A stretch of 5,495 bases of DNA from an uncultured Oscillospiraceae bacterium. GTDB lineage: Bacteria; Bacillota; Clostridia; Oscillospirales; Oscillospiraceae. Where the stretch lies: the NCBI GenBank assembly GCA_944385065.1, contig CALWVX010000119.1, positions 1-5,495 of the forward strand. Direction: 5' to 3'. The position numbers and the translations under genes are program-made. Position 1 is the stretch's first letter; every line of letters starts with the position of its first letter. The notes under the pieces were generated by a model. It was not told the DNA's origin. It saw only the letters and a program-made list of their open reading frames with translations, and made no database searches. Positions 1-4,495 of the stretch are shown in pieces.

Positions 1-927
1 CAGTGGCTGTTCGAGGTGGGCATCGAGGCCAGCGAGGCCATGCCCATTCTGCTGTTCATCGGCATCGGCGCCATGATTGACTTCGGCCCTCTGCTGGCCA
101 ACCCCAAGCTGTTCCTGTGCGGCGCCGCCGCTCAGGCCGGTATCTTCCTGACCATCATCCTTGCCTGCGCCCTGGGCTTTGACCTGAAGGACGCCGCCTC
201 CATCGGCATCATCGGCGCCGCCGACGGACCCACTTCCATCCTGGTGTCCCAGACCCTGGAGTCCAACTTTGTGGGCGCGATTGCGGTGGCCGCCTACTCC
301 TACATGGCGCTGGTGCCCATCATCCAGCCCTTTGCCATCAAGCTGGTCACCACCAAGAAGGAGCGTGCCATGCGCATGCCCTATAAGCCCCAGGGCGTGA
401 CCCGCCGGATGCGGATTCTGTTCCCCATTGTGGTCTCTGTGATTGCCGGTCTGGTGGCCCCCTCCTCCGTGGCTCTGGTGGGCTTCCTCATGTTCGGCAA
501 CCTGATCCGGGAGTGTGGTGTGCTGGAATCCCTGTCCAAGACCGCCCAGAATGATCTGGCCAATCTGATCACCCTGCTGCTGGGTATTACCATTTCCTTC
601 TCCATGCGGGCCGATCAGTTTGTCCAGTGGCAGACCCTGATGATCATGGGCCTGGGTCTGGTGGCCTTCATTCTGGACTCCATGGTGGGCGTCATCTTCG
701 TCAAGATTCTGAACATCTTCACCCCCAAGAACAAAATCAACCCCATGGTGGGTGCGGCGGGGATTTCCGCCTTCCCCATGTCCTCCCGTGTCATTGAGAA
801 GCTGGGCCAGGAGGCCGATCCTCAGAACCACCTGCTGATGCACGCGGTGGCCGCCAACGTGTCCGGCCAGATCGCTTCCGTGGTTGCCGGCGGCGTGGTG
901 CTGCAGTACTTTGCCAACCTGGGCTGA
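1..927 (+). CDS. Sodium ion-translocating decarboxylase beta subunit (OadB/GcdB/MmdB family), 5' truncated by the window edge
   Basis: This is the membrane subunit that carries Na+ out of the cell, driven by decarboxylation of a carboxybiotin group supplied by the carboxyltransferase and biotin-carrier subunits (oxaloacetate, methylmalonyl-CoA or glutaconyl-CoA decarboxylases). The reading frame is open from base 1 and gives 308 residues; family members have about 375-430, so roughly the first 70-120 residues lie outside the window. The GTG at 16 is internal, because the frame upstream (QWLFE) is already family-like. Signatures seen: DFGPLLANP near the start; GAADGPTSI, with the Asp codon at 223-225 matching the Na+-coupling Asp203 of Klebsiella OadB; and a C-terminal NPMVGAAGISAFPMSSR stretch (739-789) that keeps the Asn, Gly, Ser and Arg equivalent to N373, G377, S382 and R389. 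Several hydrophobic membrane segments are present. It ends in tandem stops, TGA TAG. The substrate cannot be told from this subunit alone. Confidence 0.95.
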   Translation, partial: QWLFEVGIEASEAMPILLFIGIGAMIDFGPLLANPKLFLCGAAAQAGIFLTIILACALGFDLKDAASIGIIGAADGPTSILVSQTLESNFVGAIAVAAYSYMALVPIIQPFAIKLVTTKKERAMRMPYKPQGVTRRMRILFPIVVSVIAGLVAPSSVALVGFLMFGNLIRECGVLESLSKTAQNDLANLITLLLGITISFSMRADQFVQWQTLMIMGLGLVAFILDSMVGVIFVKILNIFTPKNKINPMVGAAGISAFPMSSRVIEKLGQEADPQNHLLMHAVAANVSGQIASVVAGGVVLQYFANLG

Positions 928-942
928 TAGGAGGAATTGAGA

Positions 943-1080
943 ATGAATTTCAACTGGGCAAATGTAGAACAGGCCCTGGAAATGCTGGCGCAGGGCATGA
1001 TCGGCATCTTTGTGGTGCTGGGTATTATCGCTCTGTTTGTGTGGGGCCTTGGCAAACTGGAGAACAAGAAGAAAAAGTAA
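943..1080 (+). CDS. Small OadG-related membrane subunit of the sodium-pumping decarboxylase (45 aa)
   Basis: A 45-residue protein starting 15 bases after the beta-subunit stop. AGGAGG at 929-934, which overlaps the second of the tandem stops, lies 8 bases before the ATG. The layout is a short polar N-terminus (MNFNWANVEQALEML), one membrane helix at about residues 18-37 (MIGIFVVLGIIALFVWGLG), then a basic cytoplasmic tail, KLENKKKK. This matches the small gamma/OadG-like subunits that anchor and assemble decarboxylase complexes, but it lacks the long C-terminal tail of classical OadG (about 80 residues). Position right after the beta subunit and before a terminator supports a shared transcript and complex. 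Membership of the OadG-related small-subunit family is my inference from size, topology and context. An unrelated small membrane protein is possible but less likely. Confidence 0.82.
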   Translation: MNFNWANVEQALEMLAQGMIGIFVVLGIIALFVWGLGKLENKKKK

Positions 1081-1090
1081 CAAGTGATAG

Positions 1091-1125
1091 AAAAGGCGGG
1101 GACAGCGTGCTGTCCCCGCTTTTTT
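1091..1125. terminator. Strong bidirectional rho-independent terminator
   Basis: The arms GCGGGGACAGC (1096-1106) and GCTGTCCCCGC (1109-1119) are perfectly complementary. In practice this gives a 10-bp stem with a CGTG tetraloop. Six T's (1120-1125) follow on the plus strand and AAAA (1091-1094) precedes, so the minus-strand transcript also gets a short U run. It begins 11 bases after the small decarboxylase subunit stop and sits 17 bases past the stop of the convergent minus-strand gene, so it can end both units. The plus-strand U tract is the better one. Confidence 0.93.
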
Positions 1126-1141
1126 GCCGCAGCAGACGCAG

Positions 1142-1411
1142 TTACAGCCAGTCGGCGACGACATCGGACAGGCCGGAGGGCCCGACCCGGTTGTCCACCA
1201 GCAGGGTCATCAGCTGGTCGATGCGGCTGGCGCTGGTGGTGATGCCGGGCAGGCAGGCGCTGCTGCAACCCGGTTCCTCCACAATTCGGACGCCGTAGTT
1301 TTCGAAGAAAAACCGTGGACTCTCCTCCTGGTCCACCGTGAGATAATAAGTAAAGGTCCGGTTTGTCCCCTCCGAATCCCGGCACTGCCGAGTGGCAATT
1401 TTAATCTCCAT
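1142..1411 (-). CDS. DUF6514-like small protein of unknown function (89 aa)
   Basis: An 89-residue soluble protein with no signal peptide or membrane segment. The start ATG (1409-1411) is preceded on the minus strand by GGAGGGG (1424-1430) at 12 bases, slightly long but with no better start in frame; the stop is TAA. The sequence runs from a beta-rich N-terminus (TFTYYLTVD, residues 19-27) through YGVRIVEEPG (39-48) to a C-terminal NRVGPSGLSDVVADWL (74-89). The order 'YG-(I/V)-x-(I/V)-x-E, then V-x-P-x-x-L-x-D-(I/V)-V-x-D-(F/W)-L' is what I associate with DUF6514 proteins of clostridia; this is recalled, not searched. Cysteines at 10, 49 and 53 form no recognisable metal site. No function is known to me. 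It is convergent with the decarboxylase genes and appears to be monocistronic. Confidence 0.8.
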   Translation of the reverse strand: MEIKIATRQCRDSEGTNRTFTYYLTVDQEESPRFFFENYGVRIVEEPGCSSACLPGITTSASRIDQLMTLLVDNRVGPSGLSDVVADWL

Positions 1412-1451
1412 GATATGGTAGTTCCCCTCCGTAAAACCAGTTTATGACCAC

Positions 1452-1480
1452 ATTATATAGTGCCTCGTCCGGTGAGAAAA
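1452..1480 (-). promoter_or_regulatory. Probable promoter of the DUF6514-like gene
   Basis: On the minus strand a perfect TATAAT lies at 1457-1452, with a weak TTTTCT (1480-1475) 17 bases upstream as the -35 element. Transcription would start near 1445, giving a leader of about 35 bases before the ATG at 1411. The -10 is convincing; the -35 matches TTGACA at only three of six positions. Confidence 0.5.
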
Positions 1481-1493
1481 GCAAAACATATCG

Positions 1494-1564
1494 CAGAAAC
1501 CCCCAACCTTCGGGCCTCTTCGCCCTTCTCCGGGGCGCGGAGGAGAGAAGCGGATCGGTTTCTG
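1494..1564. other. Non-coding region with imperfect inverted-repeat structure
   Basis: The gap between the DUF6514 promoter and the next terminator (about 1461-1578) holds no convincing gene. It is GC-rich and can fold. The outer arms CAGAAACC (1494-1501) and GGTTTCTG (1557-1564) are perfect 8-bp complements. Inside them CCTC (1515-1518) pairs with GAGG (1540-1543) and CGCCC (1521-1525) with GGGCG (1533-1537), closing on a 7-base loop. The strand is undetermined, and I do not recognise a known RNA family. It may be a dispersed palindromic intergenic repeat, a structured RNA, or chance pairing in GC-rich DNA. Confidence 0.35.
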
Positions 1565-1578
1565 GGGAGAGAAGGCAG

Positions 1579-1617
1579 AAAAAAGCTCTGTGAAGGAAAA
1601 AACTTCACAGAGCTTTT
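1579..1617 (-). terminator. Rho-independent terminator of the ylbJ / small cysteine protein unit
   Basis: The perfectly complementary arms AAAAGCTCTGTGAAG (1581-1595) and CTTCACAGAGCTTTT (1603-1617) enclose a 7-base loop. On the minus strand the stem is followed by a six-base U run (A's at 1579-1584). It starts 5 bases beyond the TAA of the 70-residue protein. The plus-strand tail has only four T's, so the main direction is minus. Confidence 0.93.
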
Positions 1618-1622
1618 CGGCG

Positions 1623-1835
1623 TTACAGCTTGAAATCCTCATCCGGGAGCCCGGCGCCCGCTGGTTTGGCCGGCCTGGGCGGGACCCGCTTCAGGGGGTC
1701 GTATCGAAAGGACCGGCAGTGAGAACCGGCGGCCATGACTCCCTTTTTCGGACAGGCGACCTCGTCCTGGCTCAGCTGGCGGCCGTGGGCGCAGTAGGCG
1801 CACCGGGGTTCAATTTTCTTTTGAAACAGGCCCAT
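1623..1835 (-). CDS. Small four-cysteine, zinc-ribbon-like protein (70 aa), function unknown
   Basis: A 70-residue basic protein. The start ATG (1833-1835) has AGGAGG at 1842-1847 on the minus strand, 6 bases upstream; the stop is TAA. Four cysteines are spaced as CxxC (Cys12, Cys15), Cys28 and Cys40, consistent with one structural zinc site; the text reads RCAYCAHGR ... ACPKKG ... HCRSFRYDPLKRVPPRP. A proline-rich linker leads to an acidic end, DEDFKL. I recall similar short hypothetical proteins with the FRYDPLKR stretch in ruminococcal clostridia but know no assigned function. It lies 35 bases downstream of ylbJ on the same strand and directly before a terminator, so it is very likely co-transcribed with ylbJ. 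Zinc binding is inferred from the cysteine spacing only. Confidence 0.85.
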   Translation of the reverse strand: MGLFQKKIEPRCAYCAHGRQLSQDEVACPKKGVMAAGSHCRSFRYDPLKRVPPRPAKPAGAGLPDEDFKL

Positions 1836-1870
1836 AGGACCCCTCCTCTTGTGTTCTTGTTCTCATTATA

Positions 1871-3046
1871 CTACGGGGAGACAGCTTTTTCCACTGGTTT
1901 TTTCGCCCCTCGTGCGGCCAGAGCCAGAAAGAGGAGGAAGGTGACCCAGGCGGCGGCGGCAGACAGGGTGAGCGCCCGGGAGAAGTCCAGGCCGGCGATG
2001 GCCTCGGTCTGCTGTGCCAGGTAGGCGGCGGCAGGTTCTTCCAGAGGAAACAGGCGGCACAGCCCGGCAACCAGCAGGGAGGAGATTCCCCCATGGAGAA
2101 GCTTGCCCGTCACATAGGTCCCCATGGAGAGGCCGCTGTCCCCCAGAAAGGCCAGAACCTGACAGTGGACGCACATTCCGGCCCAGCCCAGCATGAAGGC
2201 TGCCATGGAGAGCCGCCCGGACAGCGTGCCCTCGGTGAGAGAGGTTACGCCGGAGGAGAGCTCCACCATGCCGGTAAGCAGGCGTTGGGCCCAGAGAGGG
2301 GTCAGTCCCAGGGGGGACAACAGGGCGGACAGCCCGCGGGCCAGCGCGGGCAGCACACCGGCGTCGGTGAGAATACGCAGAAATACCATGAAGAACAGGA
2401 CAAAGGCACAGATATTCAAAATGGATTGCAGGGACCCTGTGACAGAGTGGGTGAAGGCCCTGGAAAAGCTGGCCGTCTGAAACTGGGGACTCCGGCTTCG
2501 CCGGGTCATGGGTCCCTGATCCGGCTTATAAAACCGGAAGAGAATGCCCACCAGCATGGAGGCCAGCAGGTGGGCCAGATACAGCAGCAGGCCGGCCGTC
2601 CCGCTGCCGAACACGCCTGCCCCCACCGCCCCCAGAATGAAGGCGGGGCCGCTGTTGTTGCAGAAGGCCAGCATCCGTTCCGCCTCGGTGCGGGAGCACT
2701 GACCGCTTTCATACAGCTGAATGGCGGTGCGGGCGCCCACCGGGTATCCGCCCACCGCCCCCAGCGCCAGGGCGGCGGCGCAGGAGCCGTTTACCCGGAA
2801 CACGGGCGCCATGACGGGTTCCAGCAGGCGGCCCAGATACCGGGTCAGTCCCAGCTCCACCACCAGGGAGGAGAGAACGAAGAAGGGAAACAGAGAGGGG
2901 AGAATCACATTCCCGCACAGCTGCAGTCCGTCCCGCATGGCCTGTGTGGATTTCTCTGGCCACAGGACCAGAGCCAGAGCGGCGCACAGCAGCCCCAGCC
3001 CCAGCAGCGCGTCCCGGCAGTGCTGCCTGCCCAAAAGCCTGCCCAT
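1871..3046 (-). CDS. ylbJ: Sporulation integral membrane protein YlbJ
   Basis: A polytopic membrane protein of 391 residues, close to the usual YlbJ length of about 400. Family signatures seen: an N-terminal membrane helix (about residues 12-29), ILPSLFPFFVLSSLVVELG (48-66), a LLEPVMAPVFRVNG stretch (74-87), GGYPVGARTA (99-108), AERMLAFCNNSGPAFILGAV (122-141), and further helices at about 150-171, 208-226, 285-303, 320-332 and 360-377. In Bacillus, ylbJ is expressed in the mother cell under SigE and is needed for heat-resistant spores; the family belongs to the nucleoside-recognition (Gate) superfamily and is suspected to transport something, substrate unknown. Start: the longest frame begins at a GTG (3055) that overlaps the Shine-Dalgarno GGGAGG (3055-3060) and cannot be the start. 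The ATG at 3046-3044 lies 8 bases after that site and is chosen. Divergent to the sigma gene and followed by the four-cysteine protein gene. Confidence 0.9.
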   Translation of the reverse strand: MGRLLGRQHCRDALLGLGLLCAALALVLWPEKSTQAMRDGLQLCGNVILPSLFPFFVLSSLVVELGLTRYLGRLLEPVMAPVFRVNGSCAAALALGAVGGYPVGARTAIQLYESGQCSRTEAERMLAFCNNSGPAFILGAVGAGVFGSGTAGLLLYLAHLLASMLVGILFRFYKPDQGPMTRRSRSPQFQTASFSRAFTHSVTGSLQSILNICAFVLFFMVFLRILTDAGVLPALARGLSALLSPLGLTPLWAQRLLTGMVELSSGVTSLTEGTLSGRLSMAAFMLGWAGMCVHCQVLAFLGDSGLSMGTYVTGKLLHGGISSLLVAGLCRLFPLEEPAAAYLAQQTEAIAGLDFSRALTLSAAAAWVTFLLFLALAARGAKKPVEKAVSP

Positions 3047-3054
3047 GATGGTCA

Positions 3055-3060
3055 CCTCCC
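3055..3060 (-). promoter_or_regulatory. Ribosome binding site that fixes the ylbJ start
   Basis: GGGAGG on the minus strand, 8 bases before the ATG at 3046-3044. It shares its last G with an in-frame GTG, which rules that GTG out as the initiator. Confidence 0.8.
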
Positions 3061-3108
3061 GGAGAACAGTTTACGGCGGATTTTGGGAGATCATGCCTGT
3101 CCCCTAAA

Positions 3109-3122
3109 TTTTCCCGGGAAAA
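3109..3122. promoter_or_regulatory. Perfect 14-bp palindrome, possible operator
   Basis: TTTTCCCGGGAAAA reads the same on both strands. It sits in the 147-base region between the divergent ylbJ and sigma genes, ending one base before the TTGAAA -35-like element of the sigma promoter. Position and symmetry suggest a dimeric regulator site or an upstream promoter element; no regulator can be named from sequence. Confidence 0.4.
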
Positions 3123-3123
3123 G

Positions 3124-3156
3124 TTGAAACCAAAGAGGATGCCGATGTGTTATGAT
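3124..3156 (+). promoter_or_regulatory. Likely promoter of the sigma/anti-sigma operon
   Basis: TTGAAAC at 3124-3130 resembles the -35 'GAAAC' of ECF-sigma promoters. Sixteen bases later, GTGTTA (3147-3152) occupies the -10 position. The same region also offers an extended -10 for the housekeeping sigma factor, TGT-TATGAT (3148-3156), but TTGAAA is then 21 bases away, too far to be its -35. Either reading puts transcription start near 3160, between this site and the ribosome binding site at 3177. Autoregulation by the encoded sigma factor is common in this class but is inference here. Confidence 0.45.
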
Positions 3157-3176
3157 AGGTGAAGCGCGTTTCAGAG

Positions 3177-3184
3177 AAAGGAGG
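3177..3184 (+). promoter_or_regulatory. Ribosome binding site that fixes the sigma factor start
   Basis: AAAGGAGG, a near-perfect Shine-Dalgarno, lies 9 bases before the TTG at 3194. It lies inside the longer open frame that begins at ATG 3152, which itself has only a poor AGAGG 13 bases upstream. Confidence 0.8.
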
Positions 3185-3193
3185 AAGCGGCGA

Positions 3194-3739
3194 TTGGAGG
3201 AGAAGGAGATTCTGGACCGGCTCCGGCGGGGAGACCCGGTGGGGCTGGAGGCTCTGATTGACCGGTACGCCCCTCTGGTCTGTGCTGTAGCCGCTCGGGT
3301 TCTGGCGGGGAGGAGGGAGGAGCAGGAGGAGATCATTTCCGATGTGTTTCTGGCGGCCTGGAAAGATCGGAAGAAGCTCCGGCCGGGGCAGGTGAAGGGC
3401 TGGCTGGCTACCGTGGCACGCAACAGGGCGATCAATCGCCTGCGGGACCGGTGGGAGGAACTGCCCCTGGAGGAGGATGCCCTGCTCTTGTCCCCCGACG
3501 CCCCTCATGTGGAAGCGGAGCAGGGAGAGCTGCGGGAGATACTAGCCCGGGCCCTGAGCAGCCTGGAGAAAGCCGACCGGGAGCTGTTTGTGCGGCACTA
3601 CTACTACGGCCAGACAGTGGCCAGGGCGGCGGAGGAGATGGGGATGAACCTGTCCACCGCCAAGACCCGGCTGCGCCGGGGCCGGGAACATTTGAAGGAC
3701 TATCTGCGGGAGGTGGGTTATGAGTTTGCGGAAGATTGA
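3194..3739 (+). CDS. ECF-type RNA polymerase sigma factor (sigma-70 family)
   Basis: A 181-residue alternative sigma factor that would direct RNA polymerase to a small regulon. Region 2 spans about residues 1-90, with the opening EEKEILDRLRRGDPVGLEAL, the region 2.2 motif DVFLAAWK (50-57) and the region 2.4 segment GWLATVARNRAINRLR (69-84). A short acidic linker follows (about 91-112). Region 4 spans about 113-171, with the helix-turn-helix TVARAAEEMGMNLSTAKTRL (141-160). There is no sigma region 1 or 3, as expected for ECF proteins. The longest frame starts at ATG 3152, but that ATG lies inside the promoter -10 region and would add a basic 14-residue extension unlike the family. The TTG at 3194, behind AAAGGAGG, gives a normal ECF N-terminus. 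The last 20 bases overlap the next gene, whose product is the likely anti-sigma factor. The ECF subgroup is not determined. Confidence 0.93.
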   Translation: MEEKEILDRLRRGDPVGLEALIDRYAPLVCAVAARVLAGRREEQEEIISDVFLAAWKDRKKLRPGQVKGWLATVARNRAINRLRDRWEELPLEEDALLLSPDAPHVEAEQGELREILARALSSLEKADRELFVRHYYYGQTVARAAEEMGMNLSTAKTRLRRGREHLKDYLREVGYEFAED

Positions 3740-4355
3740 CATATCCAGACTCATGGACGCCTATGAGGACCTGGAATTTTTGCCGGAGGAGGACGTACAA
3801 GTGGATATGGAGCGTGTCAGAAGAGAAATAATCAATTCTGTAAAGGGAAAACGCCGCACAGCTAGACGGACAGCGCTGGTGGCCGCCGCCCTGGCCGCCT
3901 GCCTGGCGCTGGCGGGCTGGACCTATGGGGAGCAGATCTATCGGCTTATATCCGGACAAACGGTGACGGTTGGAGGAGACAGTGGGATGGGTTCCGTCAC
4001 GGTGGAGATGTCAGACGGACTGAATGAGAATGGAGACCCCGCCATTATCGCCCTGGAGGAGGGGCGGCTGTGGTTTGTGGCCGGGGAAGAGCGGGTGGAT
4101 GTCACCGATCTGGTGGATGAGGAGACCCCCTACATCTGGACCCAGCGGCAGGAGGACGGAAGCCTCCACTATATCATCGTGGGGGGCACCCCGGAGGACT
4201 ACGGCTGGTTTGAGGGAATGAAATTTCCCGACGGCAGCGGGGGCGGCAGCGGCACCCCCCATAGCCGGACCGATCTGTCCCAGGCGGAGCAGCTGAAGGA
4301 GCCGGACTGGTACACAGCGGGCCGGGAACAGGTGGAGGAGCTCTGGGAAAATTGA
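3720..4355 (+). CDS. Single-pass membrane protein, probable anti-sigma factor for the upstream ECF sigma
   Basis: A 211-residue protein. Residues 1-50 are cytoplasmic and charged, with an acidic patch (DAYEDLEFLPEEDVQVD, 13-29) and a helix ERVRREIINSV (31-41). A basic stop, KGKRRTARR (42-50), precedes one membrane helix (about 51-68), giving N-in topology. Residues 69-211 are outside: a probable beta-rich domain (about 80-166, including LWFVAGEERVDVTDLVDEET and YIIVGGTPEDYGWFEG), a Gly/Ser linker GSGGGSG (172-178) and an acidic tail rich in Glu and Trp. No HxxxCxxC zinc motif and no extracytoplasmic cysteine are present. ATG 3720 has GGGAGG (3708-3713) 6 bases upstream, inside the sigma gene, and the 20-base overlap suggests coupled translation. 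The anti-sigma role rests on topology and gene order. I vaguely recall similar 'VGGTP...GW' membrane proteins beside clostridial ECF genes, but the outer domain remains unassigned. Confidence 0.78.
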   Translation: MSLRKIDISRLMDAYEDLEFLPEEDVQVDMERVRREIINSVKGKRRTARRTALVAAALAACLALAGWTYGEQIYRLISGQTVTVGGDSGMGSVTVEMSDGLNENGDPAIIALEEGRLWFVAGEERVDVTDLVDEETPYIWTQRQEDGSLHYIIVGGTPEDYGWFEGMKFPDGSGGGSGTPHSRTDLSQAEQLKEPDWYTAGREQVEELWEN

Positions 4356-4368
4356 CAGAGCAGCAGGA

Positions 4369-4403
4369 GCGGCGGGCTGGGCGGCCCGCCGCCTTGTTTT
4401 TTT
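4369..4403 (+). terminator. Rho-independent terminator of the sigma/anti-sigma operon
   Basis: A perfect 9-bp GC-only stem, GCGGCGGGC (4369-4377) with GCCCGCCGC (4384-4392), closes a 6-base loop and is followed by CTTGTTTTTTT (4393-4403). It begins 14 bases after the anti-sigma stop. Confidence 0.9.
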
Positions 4404-4422
4404 CCGCAAACCCTGATACAAT
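4394..4422 (+). promoter_or_regulatory. Probable promoter of the metallopeptidase / rarA unit, overlapping the terminator
   Basis: An extended -10, TGA-TACAAT (4414-4422), lies 17 bases after TTGTTT (4394-4399), which is also the T tract of the preceding terminator. TACAAT matches TATAAT at five of six positions and carries the TGn extension. Transcription would start near 4429. The -35 is weak (three of six), which an extended -10 can offset. Confidence 0.6.
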
Positions 4423-4432
4423 AAGGAAAACG

Positions 4433-4455
4433 GCTCCGCGCCCACGGCGCGGAGC
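4433..4455 (+). other. Leader hairpin at the 5' end of the metallopeptidase mRNA
   Basis: GCTCCGCGCC (4433-4442) and GGCGCGGAGC (4446-4455) are perfect 10-bp complements with a 3-base loop (CAC). No T run follows, so it is not a terminator. It lies within a few bases of the predicted transcription start and 40 bases before the ATG, where it could protect the 5' end of the message. Confidence 0.6.
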
Positions 4456-4495
4456 TGGCGCTGAGTCTCAGGACGGACAGGGAGGGAATGGTCAA

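Noticed and set aside
1081..1125. Riboswitch or attenuator reading of the hairpin after the small decarboxylase subunit
   Set aside because: It follows a stop codon between convergent genes, has a simple perfect stem and U run, and has no alternative pairing; a plain terminator explains it.
822..1385. 187-residue minus-strand open frame
   Set aside because: It runs through the bidirectional terminator and the decarboxylase genes and has low-quality composition; it shadows real genes on both strands.
1442..1642. 66-residue minus-strand open frame across the non-coding gap
   Set aside because: It contains the whole terminator hairpin at 1579-1617 and overlaps the four-cysteine gene; no ribosome site or recognisable domain.
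3047..3055. GTG at 3055 (minus strand) as the ylbJ start
   Set aside because: It overlaps the Shine-Dalgarno GGGAGG; the ATG nine bases downstream has correct spacing.
3060..3108. SigE-type promoter for ylbJ on the minus strand
   Set aside because: CATGATCT at about 3087-3094 matches the SigE -10 consensus only partly and has no acceptable -35 at the right spacing, so no ylbJ promoter is called.
2093..3127. 344-residue plus-strand open frame opposite ylbJ
   Set aside because: Gly/Gln/Pro-rich composition typical of an antisense shadow in GC-rich DNA; the minus strand encodes a clear membrane protein family here.
4011..4445. Minus-strand open frame opposite the anti-sigma gene
   Set aside because: Pro/Ala-rich antisense shadow spanning a terminator, with no ribosome site and no domain.
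4352..4495. N-terminal extension of the metallopeptidase to a TTG at 4352
   Set aside because: It would translate through the terminator hairpin, promoter and leader hairpin, has no ribosome site, and the extra residues do not look like the family.
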